Notes: generated by a model from the sequence alone, not told the origin. A stretch of DNA of 64,000 nt from Lethocerus indicus (GCA_019843655.1 JACDQD010000002.1:1188585-1252584); one strand, 5' to 3'. Counted from the first letter of the stretch, positions 1-12,182 are shown. Numbers and translations are program-made.

Positions 1-840
1 TAATTATTCTTCTCGAGTTGAGAAATAAAACTCGCGCTATAATTTTTCCTAAAATTATATCGGCGCTTTGGCGGGACGCGCGAAAAGTTGCAAAGGGCCG
101 CACGTCGCCGACCCCTGGGTTAAATTACTGTTACATCAATGTAACGGACAGAATGTTTTTCGCCCTAAAATGATTACATCGTCCCTCCACTAGCTGGAGT
201 TCCCACTCCAATCCAATCGGCGACAATTCCAGGTGTATAGTCGATTCTATGCTTGAGTGTTCTACCTCTATTCACTGCCAGGTACGTCAGAGACGTGCCA
301 GGTATGTCGTATCGTGCCAGTGCGAGGGCCGGTTTATATATTCAAAACCCAATCTTCAGTTTTTCTCCTCTCCGGCGGTGTGGATCGAACGCGGTGGGGC
401 GTCACGACAGTGTGATCGAATCCAGGGGTGATCTACGGTCGTGGAATATACCGCCGGCTGGCGATGAATTAGGCTGTCAAGAAATAATTGGGTCCCGTAT
501 GTAAATGGTCGATTGTTATCGCGAATACGGGCCGACTGACTGATTCGGGGCTCTTGGCCCTCGACCGACAATAAAACCATAAATTACGATAATTACTATA
601 TCGATTAATTTCTGAGGCATATAATTACACGGGGGCGTGAGGATTTTTTTTGGGGCGTCCCAAAGGAATTGATTTTCATCCGGTCCGATGCGGCGACGCA
701 ATATCCGGCACCCGATTCCTGAATTTGTTCCATAACTCTCCAATAAATTTAAGTAGTCGAGTACATCAATTATTCTCAAAAGTGAGAGAAATAGAATTTT
801 TTTCCTACCAATATTTGCGCAATATTCTGTAGATATTGCG
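1..840. other. Intronic or non-coding sequence, nothing recognised
   Basis: By inference this is part of the intron 3' of exon C. It holds a small direct repeat (gccaggtacgtc / gccaggtatgtc near 279-308). I see no exon with family similarity and no element ends. Confidence 0.4.
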
Positions 841-943
841 TGTTTCTGTCTCCTCTCGCCGGTTCGGTCTTTGTACCGACGGTACAAGTGCCAAAGCAAA
901 AGCCTAGCAAAAGACCAAACCGGCGTGGAGGAGGCAGAAACAG
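841..943. repeat. Hairpin repeat family, short copy (H1)
   Basis: The left arm tgtttctgtctcctc...cgccggttcggtctttg and the right arm caaaagaccaaaccggcg...gaggaggcagaaacag are inverted copies of about 35 bp around a short loop. The same arms occur at 9697-9898 and, in part, at 59760-59800. No coding capacity is apparent; the plus and minus reading frames here are by-products of the palindrome. Confidence 0.75.
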
Positions 944-1767
944 ACGGAATCTACGGTATTCCAACAACAAAACATGGTATTCTAAAGTATTTTATTCTTT
1001 CATTTACATTCCAGACCGGATCGCGTGGAGTTCGGCCAAACCGTGTCAAAATAGATTGTACGATCAGTTTAGTCGAGGGAAAAATTTTGCGGATTAACAA
1101 AATCGCCGAAGGACAGTGGAGGGGTGAAAGGAGGGGGGGGAAAGCAATTTTCTTTTACAGGTGAAAGCGGTTACACTTCTCCAGTGGTGAAAGGCCGACA
1201 AAAAAAAAATAGAACCGAAGAACTAGGAGATTTACAGCCGCCCTCGGTCTGATAAGGGAACCCTTATCGGATGAAGATCGGACTAGGTCTATCGCTGGCA
1301 CTGTCGGTATAGGAACAGGGGGGGGGGGCGAATGGGGGAAGTCGGCCGGCGTATATATATATATGTATAGCGGGCCGAGGGGGTGTCTGGCGAGTGCCGG
1401 GGGCATTATTTAAAGCGCTTATCGGTGATAATAAATTCAAAGCGGTGTTATCACGGCCGGGTGGAGGCCGGCGATAATCAATCAGAAGGTGACGTCGGGC
1501 AGGTAGCGGGGGGGGGACTCATTAGGGCCGTGGCCCGGCAAATGGCCCTTACCCCCCAACGGTCGGCCCCTGTAGACCGGATATTATTTCCGCGGTGAAT
1601 TATTGGCTCGTGAAACGTCAACTAACAGGCTGGGAGGCCGATAGGCCCCCACTTATAAATAGGGGCGGGGGGGTCGTGAAACTGAAAATAGCGACGCTAT
1701 AAGTGCGATTTTTTCTCATATTTAGTATTGTAATTTTTACCGTCGGGTCCTCCTTCGGAAATTATTA
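944..1767. other. Non-coding stretch with G-runs
   Basis: It contains G-runs at 1133-1140 and 1318-1328 (11 G) and a short (TA)n near 1353-1364. No gene or element is recognised. Confidence 0.4.
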
Positions 1768-2265
1768 TTTTTTTTTGTACAATCAATTATATCATAATTA
1801 TGTGTACAAGTGTTGAGTGTACGAAATTGTTTACGGCTTCGGACCAAGTAGATCTCTAGGCCAGTGGCGTTTAATCCGGTGCGGGGGGGGCGGGATAAGG
1901 GATGACTGAGAGAGGAAAGGGACTCAACGAGTGGATTAGGATGAAGGGAAAGGCGGGAGTGGAACGTCGGGAACCGGGATTTTGCGACTTCGTCGACTGT
2001 CGGGGTATGTTGAGGTCATTATGGATTGTTCGGTTAGAAACATACCGGGGGAGGGAGGATTAAGGTACGAAGGACTTTTGACTGGAATCTCTGGACGCGG
2101 GCGATGTCAAATTTCTTGGCGGAACCCCATAGTTCTATTCCGTAAGTCCGTGTCCGTTTTAATATGGATTTGTATATTGTCAGTTTGTTGTCTATTTCAA
2201 AGTTTTGATGTCATTTTCAAAGGAGGTCTCAAATTTAGATCTGTTCTTTTCAGTCGGGTATGGGG
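1768..2265 (-). mobile_element. Jockey-type LINE 3' fragment, copy A
   Basis: On the minus strand this copy reads from the boundary CCCCCATACCCGACTGAAAAG (2265 downwards) through a decayed reverse transcriptase C-terminus. It ends in a tail resembling that of copy D (aattgattgtacaa) and a T run on the plus strand at 1768-1776, which is its poly(A). The matching stretch includes the reverse complement of ggttagaaacatacc and cttcgtcgactgtcgg. Part of the 3' region is deleted relative to copy D. A reading frame is not maintained. Confidence 0.77.
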
Positions 2266-5200
2266 GTCGGAAATTATGTTTGAAACTGCGTAATATTTCA
2301 CCTCGCCTTACTTAAGCTGTAATAGTAATTTCGCGATTGTATATTATAGGATTTTTGTTAGAGCGGTTAATCATTGTACTTTTAACTATGAAATCGTTCT
2401 CGTCGCGTATCAGGGCCGGTTTACCGCCCTGTCCGGTATTCCACCCCCCCCCGCGGAGAGGAACCAATTAACGGAACACTAAATATTGCGTCGGGGGAAA
2501 GCTTTTTTTTTCTGCCAGCTCGCGAAACATATTATCATGCAACATGGTGTGCGACGGCAGACGATTTACGAGTGGCGGGGGTTTGGCGTTACAACGTCGT
2601 AATAAACTGGCGCACGGTCGGGACCAGGAAGGAAAATGGGGACGCGGCTTGTTTTGTTTCGCGTGTTCCCCTCCAAGAAATACAACTCGGGCGCCGATTT
2701 CGGGGAGAATACATTAAAAACTGACAACTTGTTCTGTATTCCCAATAGAATTGTCTCTGTTGTCGAAAATTTAGTTGTAGCTGAGGGGGAGGGGGGAGGT
2801 TTACAAATGTTTGTTAGAGGCTGAAGGCCGGGCGTTCCGACAGATTTTAAATAGTAATTTTTCCCAGCGACCAACGATTAATTCCAGATCCATTTGGAAT
2901 CTGTTCGGAAAAGACATCGATCATAATATACGTATACAGCTTGTATTTTGTGGCCAAAAGTAAAAGAAACACGGATGATACAACATAAAATCTACACATT
3001 TATCATTGTCAGAGTTGTGTTAATAGTTTGTATCGTTAGGTAACTGTTAAGTAACTGAACGAGTAGAAGTTTATGCTTGTTTCGAGCTACGCGACACCGA
3101 ATCATCGCCGTTCACCATCGTCAGTAGCGATTTACCGATACGGCGGGCCGAACGGGAACCGGAAATTGAGCCATCCGCCGTAGGGGACGTCCGCCGGTTT
3201 CCGATTTGGGGAATACTGCGAAAGGATGGCGGAAGACCTCAAAAGGAAATGGGAAGAGAGACGGAGAGCACCCAAGGAAGCACGGGATGCTTCTACCGAC
3301 AGCATTTTGCAAATACTGGGACAGAGATCTCCGGACAAATGAATTATGCTAAACTAACTATCGAAGAACGCACTGAAGAAATAATTCAGCAAAATTTTCA
3401 CTTATGCCACCCACATGAGAGAATTTATTAAAAGTAAGTGAGTGGGTATTGAAGCGCTTTCAATCTTATCGTATAGGTAAGAAAAACTATGTAATTAATA
3501 ATAACGTTGAATTAGGAGCATATATGGCCGCCTGGGTTGGAGCCCTACAATCGGAAGAGGGGAGGGGGCGGGGAACAAGATCGTAATTCGTGTTTATCTC
3601 AAACACCAGTCACGGAACTTTTTTTTTTTGGTCGCAAAGTGTTAATACGATAGTTGAAAAGAATGATTCGTGGGGGCTCCGGCTTCGTTTTTACCTGTTG
3701 CCTGACGTCACACCCCAACCCTCCCCCTCCCAGCAGTAGGGCTGCTCGCAGGGCTAAAGTGCCACGTGATTATCAGTGTCACGTGACTCGGTATAGGGGG
3801 TGCGCACACACCCCTCCACCGCCGCCGCAACCAACCCTTAAAAACAGCTGTACAAAAACGACAGTATTTATTAAGCCGAGACATGCCACTCAACCCCCCA
3901 CCCAACCCCCATGCCACGGAGCCATTCCTCTTCTGGTCCCACGCTTCCCTCTTAATCCGGCTATTTATATGCGAAAAAATCGAGGGTGAACGGGCGGGCG
4001 GGGAGAGAATCAAATTAATTTGTTCTCCGCCCCGGTTCACAAACGGGGCCCCAAACACCGACCTCGGATGGGGGGGCTCATTTGTTTGAACTCGAATTGG
4101 AGGCGTTATTCCGGAATTATCAGAGATCCGGTCGGATTTTCCTAATTTATTTATTTTTCTATTTTCATTTTCCTTTCCCGAAACGGGAAATGTGGTGTAA
4201 AGATTTCCCGACCATTCGGGAAGGCCAACTTACTTTGCCATCCGACTTGTCCACAAATTTCAGCCGATTTCGATGCCTCGTCCGAATATCTTTATTGTTA
4301 TGCCTCGGTTTTTCGGTGCCGGTGACCGCAGACCGGGGCGGCTGTCGGGAAAATTCGCTAATTTGCTCCGGACGATAAATGTTCATCGGTCAAATTCGAG
4401 CAATTCGAATGCAGTTGAGAGGACGGGCAGGCCTTATATCGTCCGCAAGGGTTGCGAGGTTTGTGCCGGTGGCGGCGTCACCTTAATTCCCCCAGTGTCG
4501 TTCGTTTCTATTAGCGGGGAGTGAGGCGGGCGGGCGGGGGCGGCAATAAAGAGCTACCCGGTATACAGGGGTGGGGGAGGGGCGGCTGGTAGCGGGCAAA
4601 ACATAAAGTGCCGCCGCTCGAGTAATCTTGTTAACATGAGCTCTGCTCTACATTGTCGAATGGGGGAGGATGCGCCCTACTTCGGCCCAGGATTTACAGC
4701 GCAATTAACTTGAATTGGCTCTCGGCGTGTAAATTGAGGCCGCTGGGGCGTCTGTCCCGGTTGATGGATTAACCCTATATTCCTGACTTCCTCTTCCTCT
4801 TCCTCCTCATCCTCCTCCCGACTTTGGGACTCGACCATCCTTCTCGCTTCCCGCTTTGATTTGTCGTCGCACCGGCCTCCTTACTTTATTCCAGCTCGGA
4901 AATTGGACCGCCGGTTAGCGCTATATCGGTACCTTATCTGAAATGAGCGCCGTTTACAATATACTCTGGACGGGTGGTACTTCGTTGATCAACAAAAAGT
5001 AGCTGTCGAAAATTCATCTTTGGGATCGAAAAAGCCGCGAGAGACAATTTATACCGGCTAAGCGGAAACAAGCCTAAGGTGAAAATAACTATGACAGTAA
5101 GGATCGTGATACGTGAATGACATTACTGTCTACAAAAAGACTGGCTATATTTAAATTTTAAATAGACGTAATATTCTTCAATTGACGCGAGGATGAAAAT

Positions 5201-6991
5201 AATTACCGTTTCCATTAATCTCGCTATCTTCCGTTTCCACGTAAGTGCAATAGAGACGTCTTTTAGAGAAAATATCACGTACGCAGTTAACGAAATGGAG
5301 TCTCTCGAGTAAATTGCAAAAATCTTTGTTCGGGCCGCGGGACATTGTAAATTTAAGTTTGCAAAAAGGGGGACGGGGAAGGAATTACTTTACAAAGTGA
5401 GAAATATTATAGATTTCTTAAAAGACTTGCGGCCCCCTCTGAACCAACCCCCGCCCCCCCAACCAGCCGCCAACCAAAGATATTTTCCGATAGTCAGTAT
5501 AGAAGGGGAACCGTGAAATTGGTTGAGCAATCCTGAACTACCTATTATTTTTTAAATCTTGTCATTCAAAGTAGGTTATATACACAAATATTGGAAATGT
5601 CTAACCTAATCCCTTTCAAAAAAAAAAAAAAAAAAAAGGAAAGGGCACCGGAGATACGTTATCGGAAAAACTTTTTCTTTGTCAGGAGATTGACTGTTTT
5701 AACCGTGAAAAAACCTTTTGACTACTTCGAATGAAATTACCGGCGAATATTAATGCGAGTAACGATTATAGGCTTCAACGGGGGCGAAAGATATTACCGT
5801 CATAAATCTTACAATTTCACTGTTTCCTTAATATTTGTTTATGTCCTAATAATATTGCAATGTTTAATACTAGCAGAGTGTGAATATTAACTTGGTCAAT
5901 TATTTATGCATAACTTTAATACTCCCCCCGTTACGGTTTTGGGAGACAACTGTAACTGGAGTAGATGAAGTTTCTCCTGTAGTAGAGCTATACAGTTTAA
6001 TGATAGTAACAAAATTAATTTGATTTCCGTTTTAACTACGATAGATGAATGCTAGGATAGACCCAATTATTGTATGGTAACAATAATAATAAAAATTATT
6101 ATTATACGAAAACGTTACGGGGCGCGTAAAGAATTGAATATGGGATAATTAAAATTAATTCAACATATGAACCAGAATATTATAATAATATATCCTTTTA
6201 ATTGTTCTATATTGTTTGCATACTTTCCTGACCTGAGAAGATCTGGTAGGAATTGGTTAATTCATAGAATTATACTTTTTCAATGTTGGACCGGCAATGG
6301 AATTAAACAAAAATAAAAAGTAAGGCTGATAATTGAAGCCGTCACATTCAACGCTCGAGGAGACGGTTAATTGTCAGTAATAAAACTCTACGGCACACGA
6401 GCGGAAATTCCTTCTAGCGTTAATTAACGCGCTGTAATTTTCTCATGACCGAAAATCAAATCGTCCTTTGAAAGCAGACAGCGAGACAACTATTAGCGAC
6501 GGGGCTGAAGCTAATTCCAGGGAATAACAGTTATTGAACTGCTCGGCTTTTAAGAGTAAATCGCCTGGAATCTCCAGAACATGACGGCAATCGAGAAGAA
6601 AGCTTTTCCGTTGGCGATTTTAGAGTTTCATTATGGCAAACCTTATGGCTTTTTCCCTCCAATTTCGATACAGTTTGTATTAACGGCGTTCTTATTTTTA
6701 GCGACAAATAAGTGGAAATAACTGACGGGAAAACTACGCTATTTATTGTTAACGAACTGAGACCGAACTCGTCACCCGAGATAATAATTATTCAGTTGCA
6801 AATTGAAGGAAAATTCGGTCCAGAATCGGGACGGCGGCGGACCGAATTTTCCGTTGAATTAGAATTTGTAACCGATTAAACGAGACCAACTTTATAAACT
6901 CCTGTAGACTGAATGTAATTCCGATTAATCGTTGTCAACCGCTCGGAAGGTATTTAATTATTAGTGACCGGACGGACGGCTGGTAAATAAC
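2266..6991. other. Non-coding intron stretch
   Basis: It holds a C9 run (2444-2452), a pyrimidine-rich CTTCCT block (about 4785-4825) and an A20 run (5618-5637). From about 6340 to 6960 it is AT-rich, apparently single-copy sequence rich in TAAT-type motifs. Around 3227-3430 two overlapping frames look faintly protein-like (see findings). I see no exon of the Ig gene. Confidence 0.4.
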
Positions 6992-6993
6992 TA

Positions 6994-7412
6994 TCGGGTT
7001 GACAACTAAGTGATTGAGGAATTCACCCCACTTGGTTGGTTGTGCATATTTTTAAGTACGTCCAACATCTGGGCACAGATAGGCCGTAGATGGTTTTGAA
7101 TTCGCGTATAAGATACAGTCAGTTTATCTGCTGGAAACTCGTTTCTCTCTGGACCTCGACTGGACGTCCAGAGCGCTCCAGGTCTTTTAATGAACCGGTA
7201 CCGACACTGCCGTCCTTTTAAGGCTACACCACCGTACAGAGCGTACAACTTTTTATGACGGAAATGCTCACTTCGGTTCACGTAATTCAACTGGCCAATG
7301 TAATTTTGATACCGAATGTTTCAGAAAGGACCGAATAATAACGTATCGAAGAATCTTATCTGCACAACGCCGCTTGTTGGTAAATTCCGCAATTACTTAG
7401 TTGCCAACCCAA
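6994..7412 (-). mobile_element. Short mariner derivative 1 (Tc1/mariner superfamily), flanked by TA
   Basis: The ends are inverted copies of TTGGGTTGGCAACTAAGTAA-type termini (tcgggttgacaactaag at the left, cttagttgccaacccaa at the right), with TA on both sides (6992-6993 and 7413-7414). The 419-bp body, read on the minus strand, keeps only the transposase N-terminal region (LYALYGGVALK, CRYRF, then RIQNHLRPICAQMLDVLK), with frame damage in the GDF...ERSGRP section. No DDD catalytic part remains, so the copy is a non-autonomous fossil. Full mariners are about 1.3 kb. Compared with its relatives at 13754 and 37261, its 5' arm (right-hand end) lacks about 30 bp. Confidence 0.88.
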
Positions 7413-7731
7413 TATGGTGGTTTCAGGAAGAAAAACCTTCGCTCGTTTGGCGGTAAAATTGTTTTTTTTTTCTAAATAATTTTTAAATAATGTGTCGTCA
7501 ACAGACAGCACAAATAGATGGCACTACTGGAGGCTTTCGGATGAGGATCCCTTCGACCGTTTTCCCGACCAAGGGAGTGCAGGGATTGTGGGGGTTTAGA
7601 TTGATGGCAGCCCAAGTAGGGAGTCGGGGCTATGGACAGGGATGGACGGGCAATGGCCTGTTACGATGCCGAGTTAATTGCCGTATTAGGGGCTGTTTGG
7701 GGGCGCTACTCACTATTCCTTGGGGCCCTTC

Positions 7732-7734
<3 letters not shown>

Positions 7735-7789
<55 letters not shown>

Positions 7790-7802
7790 ACACACACACA
7801 GA
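7735..7802. repeat. (TA)n array followed by (CA)n
   Basis: This is about 53 bp of uninterrupted TA alternation running into a short CA array. The Ile/Tyr-repeat reading frames on both strands here are artefacts of the microsatellite. Confidence 0.95.
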
Positions 7803-8073
7803 GGAGGCCGGGGACAATACACACGCACGTCTATTGGCGGGGGCGGTCCATTGTTAAAAACAAACCGCCCGCAAACCCCCCCGATCGACATTCGGAATGA
7901 GTTACCTGAGTTATTTCTTCGTAGGCACAATGGGGGGGCCCCCCCTACAATAGCGCGGCCCGATGATTGGATTTTTTTTTTACGTTTACCTCGGCTAGAC
8001 GTTTCTCCTCGATTTTTGAAAATCCAAATACGGTCAATGTATGTTCTCTACGGGTGAAAAAAAGACGTTTAAA

Positions 8074-8373
8074 TTTTTTGGAATGGAATTGAAGGAAGCG
8101 TGATTTTGCGACTTCGTCGACTGTCGGGTATGTTGAGGTCATTACGGATTGTTCGGTTAGAAACATACCCTGGGGGGGGCATTAAGGATGGTACGAAGGA
8201 CTTTTGACTGGAATGTTTGGATGCGAGCGATGTCGGATTTCTTGGCGGAACCCCATAGTCCTATTCCGTATGTCCGTGTCGGTTTTAGTATAGCTTTGTG
8301 TCCGGTTTTGTCCCTTTTCAAAAGAGATCTCAAATTTACGATTTAGATCTGTTCTTTTCAGTCGGGTACGGGG
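8074..8373 (-). mobile_element. Jockey-type LINE 3' fragment, copy B
   Basis: This is the same family on the minus strand, beginning at the same 5' boundary (CCCCGTACCCGACTG, near 8373). The minus frame reads TEQSVMTSTYPTVDEVAKSR followed by FLQFHS, equivalent to the NDLNIPTVDEVAKSR block of copy D. The copy stops in the middle of that domain at ttccattcc and is followed directly by A6 (8079-8074 on the minus strand). A short deletion lies near 8300. Confidence 0.82.
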
Positions 8374-9660
8374 ATTCCATAAAATACATAAATAAAATCT
8401 TAAAAAAGGGGGAAAGACAGTGGATTTATCTTCAGTTATTTTCCACTCGTTAATAGTGCTACTTGGACGTCAGTGTCGCGGTTGAAAAAAAGATAAGCGC
8501 GGAATGCTTTCTTAAAGTAATAGTCGAACTATTGAAGATGTTATTGGCCGTCGCCGGATCAGTTACTGCACTAAACACTTATAAACTAGGTTATAACAAT
8601 TAGTTAACGATTTAATTTGATAACTGGTTCCGTATTTTGTGAAAGTTAACGGATAGTTCCGACGGATGTTTCACGTTGCCGAAGTTGGCCTACGGTGGCG
8701 ACAAGTGTACGTGCGTCATTTAATTACGCGGGTCATCTGAAGTAAATTGTGTCAGAATGTGTTGCAAGAAGCGCAAATCGTCAATACCGTTATTCGCAAT
8801 ATTTTTAAATACTCGGATTTAAATAGTCGGCCGACTGAACACGCTAAACCGTAAAGAAAGTTTCCATTCTTGAAGCTGAGCGTTAAATACGTTTACGTGT
8901 TTCCGCACGTGTCGCAATACTTCGCGGGCGTGTGTATTAATGTACCAATTAGAACTGGGTGCGAATTTAGAACCGAGGTCTATGTATGAATGCGTAGGGT
9001 GTCTCAAATAAGTTAGAACGATGATTAAATTTGTAAGACACAGTTCGGCGAAGATTAAATCGAGGAGTAGGGCGCCAAACGTGCACTTAATTTTAACATA
9101 CAACCGGCGGCAACATTTGCCCCACCGATATTTACTATTCCCGCAGTGCAATTGAATGAAATTATGTTCTCAATTAACGCCGGGCGCACAATTACTTGGG
9201 TCAATTCGGAGCTTGTCATCGGAACATTTTCATGGACGGTATAATCCAGAGTCTGGTCCAATTTGTTCTGGTACAGTTCTTTTGAAATGGTCGCGAGAGA
9301 GGCGCCTGGAGCCTCGGGAATGTGCCACAGGACAATACTTAAATCAATCGTAATCAACTATAACATGTATCATTGTTGATTTTGAATGTACGCTTGTTCA
9401 GTAGCTTACTGAAGGAAATCTACTGGAGAAGCGATGATTTTTCTGTATTGTTCTGTTTCTCATCCACTTTCTAAGTATCATATTACCGACGTCGCAATAG
9501 GCGAATGTATCGGTTTAGGTTCCTCGTAAAGTTTCACACATTTAATCTACCAAAGTGGTTTCCGTGCATATCATTTAGGGACGGGTTTTGTTTCTAGGCC
9601 GTTGAACGCCTGTCCTACAATGTTTCGCCACAAAAGAAGGCGGGAGAAAAAAACTAGTTT
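8374..9660. other. Non-coding or unrecognised stretch with two overlapping minus-strand frames
   Basis: Minus-strand frames of about 110 residues (9151-8819) and 100 residues (9357-9055) overlap in different phases. The first has segments such as THAREVLRHVRKHVNVFNAQ, the second NKLDQTLDYTVHENVPMTSS. I recognise no domain, start context or splice site, and frames this long arise by chance elsewhere in the window. Confidence 0.3.
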
Positions 9661-9663
9661 AAC

Positions 9664-9898
9664 ATACCTGTTTTGTGGTCTGCGAGGGGTTTGTGGTGTT
9701 TCTGTCTCCTCCCCTGGTTTGGTCTTTTGCTAGACCGGTTTCGGCCGCTCGCCGTCTTCAGTAGCCGTTGTTGTTGGTCACCGTTGGGGCACTTTGGATG
9801 TTTTTCAAACTGCCCCTGAAAACATCAAAGACCACTGACACGCTACTGAAGATGGCGAGAAACCGGTAAAAAGACCAGACCGGCGAAGGAGACAGAAA
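9664..9898. repeat. Hairpin repeat family, copy H2
   Basis: It starts with tacctgttttgtggtctgcg, shared with the copy at 59362, then tgtttctgtctcctcccc. A large imperfect palindrome follows: ggtcttttgctagaccggtt, ctcgccgtcttcagtag and tttggatgttttt on one side, and aaaacatcaaag, ctactgaagatggcgag, aaccggt and ggagacagaaa on the other. The arms are about 90 bp each. The two halves would fold into a long stem. Confidence 0.78.
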
Positions 9899-9905
9899 GC
9901 TACGG

Positions 9906-10873
9906 TAAAAAAAATAACAATAAAGGAAAAAGCTAGTAAAATGAGCGGCCGATGGTGGGGGCCTGATTAGACTGGCAATTGCGCCCTGTAACTAATTACA
10001 GATTGTCGTGCAGGATTCGCGTTCGTAACACCGGCGTTAGTTGTAACAGGAACGGGCCGGTTCGAAACCGTGCAGGTATAAGATGAAATATATGTATAAA
10101 CGGTTGAAAAAAAGGAGATTCAGTTAACGGAAAAAATTCGGTTTTCATTAGTCGAAACATGTGCGCTATACGGTGGTGTATATATATTACTGGAATTAAG
10201 GGTGGTGGAGGCCTCCCCCAGCAACCGGTGTTCCGCTGGTGCGCAGCGAACGTTAGAAGCGAACAAAAAAAATTGGCATAAATAATCTTTACGGCATCGA
10301 TTTACCAAGCGGAGGCCCTTTTTCAAGTAATGTTTATTTCGAATTAATATTTCGCAGTTCGCATCTTGCCAGCCCCCCCCCCAAACACTGGTCGAATATT
10401 TAGTTTTGTTGTAATATTTGTAAAAGCTTCTATCAGCTTCTATATAAAGCTAATATTCGTAAGGAGCTGTTCAACATTTTGGGTTATCGAAATCCGAGTC
10501 GATAATAGAAAAAAATATATTAATTCAGTTCATTTTGTAGTCGATCTAGTACTGTATTATGAAATCGGAAAAACGACGTCCAAATCTACGATGTAACGCG
10601 GGGTCGAGCCACAAACCGTGAATTGAATGAAACCGGTTCGGGTGACCGTGTCAATTGTGTTACAGTTTATCGTCGTTACTTTACCGATTACTAGGCCGAC
10701 ATTGTGAACACAACAAGTAAATTCAGCCCCAACGTCCGTGTATATAAACGTAGAATGGGTTGTGGTCCGTTTATCAAACTCCTGTGTATGTTTCAAACGC
10801 GTGTACGAAACGCGATCCTTCGCTATTTGCCGGAATTTAAGCCCTATTTTAAATTGTCTCCCGCGGAACAAGA
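9906..10873. other. Non-coding stretch between the hairpin repeat and the second mariner
   Basis: It includes a C10 run at 10373-10382. A 110-residue minus frame (10889-10557) has no recognisable domain. Nothing else is supported. Confidence 0.35.
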
Positions 10874-10875
10874 TA

Positions 10876-11597
10876 CGAGGTCTGTTCAAAAAGTATCGCG
10901 AATTTTAGATTTCCGCGAAATTAGTATATTCAATCTACGGTTTTTTTGTAGCCTCATGTTTGTACACAGGCGTATCTCACTTGTGCCGACAATTTCAGCC
11001 GTCGTGAATGTTCGGTTAATCTTTAAAACCGCTTTTCTTGCACGTTTTTGGTTCGTCTTCGATTTTTACCCATTCGGAAAAATGGATCGAATCGAGTCAA
11101 ATTTTGAGCGCGGAAGCGTATCCGTTCGTATGCTGCGAAGCTACCTAGACCGCGACAGAAAGAAGATGTGCAAAACGACCAAAACAGATTTGTAAATTAG
11201 TATCCGCCAGCCCAGATTGTGGAAGAACTTGGCTTGCACCGCGATAACGCCCCGCTCACAGATCGCTTCTTGTGCGCGAATTTTTGGCCAAAAACAACTC
11301 GCTAATAATGCCTCAGCCAGCGTATTCACCGGATCTGGCCCCCTGTCACTTTTTCTTGTTTCCGAAACTGAAAAGGCAGACGAAAGGACGACGCTGCGCT
11401 ACAATTGAGGAGATAAAAACGGCGTCGAAGATGGAGCTTAACGAGATCACAAAAAATGAATTTTCGAAATGCTTCGAGGATTGGAAAAAACGTTGGCACA
11501 AGTGTTTACTATCTGGTGGGGATTACTTTGAAGGGGAGAATTAATAAATAATTTTTGAAAGAACTCAAAATTCGCGATACTTTTTGAACAGGCCTCG
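10876..11597 (+). mobile_element. Internally deleted mariner of a second family, flanked by TA
   Basis: The inverted ends are CGAGGTCTGTTCAAAAAGTA (left) and its counterpart cgaggcctgttcaaaaag (right, reverse complement), flanked by TA at 10874-10875 and 11598-11599. The 722-bp element keeps a short 5' coding piece (MDRIESNFERGSVSVRM, from about 11082). After a deletion it keeps the 3' part of a DD34D transposase: LHRDNAP near 11233, then in a shifted frame LAKNNSLIMPQPAYSPDLAP, FFLFPKLKRQTKGRR and FEDWKKRWHKCL, ending near 11544. The HRDNAPxH and YSPDLAPC motifs identify a mariner catalytic domain. The first catalytic Asp region is gone and there are frameshifts, so it is inactive. Confidence 0.9.
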
Positions 11598-11599
11598 TA

Positions 11600-12182
11600 T
11601 ATATTTTAGGAGTAATATACCTGGGAAAATGCTATTAAGAGGGCTTTGAGTGGGCGGCCGAAAATGGAATTGAAGATTGTGGCGGATCGGAGAAAGCGCT
11701 TTTGTCGGCCTCCACGTCGGCTTTACGTCACGCGTTTATCGCATAAACAGGCTCGACGACCTGACCCGGCCTCATCCCACCTCATCCCGATGCCCTTCCG
11801 GCTTCCGCATATCCCCGGGTCGGCGGGATATAGAACGCCCGAGATGAAAGGATACCGCCGGCAAGGCATCCGTTATTTCTCTAAAGGGGCCCATACAACA
11901 AGGTTTTGATCTTTATTTTTCACGGCTTCAAACCCCCCCCAACAACTTCGTCTTCTCGTCTTACCGTCGTCGGGCGTTTGAAATATATTGGAAATATGAA
12001 ACGTCGTCGTACCGGCGTTAACATAAATTTCCTCTCTTCCGATACAATCGCAAAACTTTAGTCTCGATGATTTCTGTACAATATCTACGCGACAAATGAA
12101 TCAATTTAATGTCAATCAAAAGCTAGTATCTGTGTGGCCCCGCTGTGTCAATTGGTGTTGACAGAAGACAGAGGGTGTTTAC
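11600..12182. other. Intron start downstream of exon C
   Basis: It follows the exon C donor on the minus strand. It holds a C8 run near 11932. No element or exon is seen. Confidence 0.5.

Noticed and set aside
2411..2420. cagggccgg resembling a hAT terminus (also at 42367)
   Set aside because: No inverted partner with an 8-bp duplication was found for either site.
5922..6123. Possible inverted ends ccccccgttacggtttt / aaaacgttacggggcg of a 200-bp MITE
   Set aside because: The match is short and imperfect, there is no target-site duplication, and I found no second copy in the window.
10704..11195. 163-residue plus frame
   Set aside because: It starts outside the mariner and runs through its terminal repeat and leader; only the short MDRIESNFERG part inside the element is transposase-derived.
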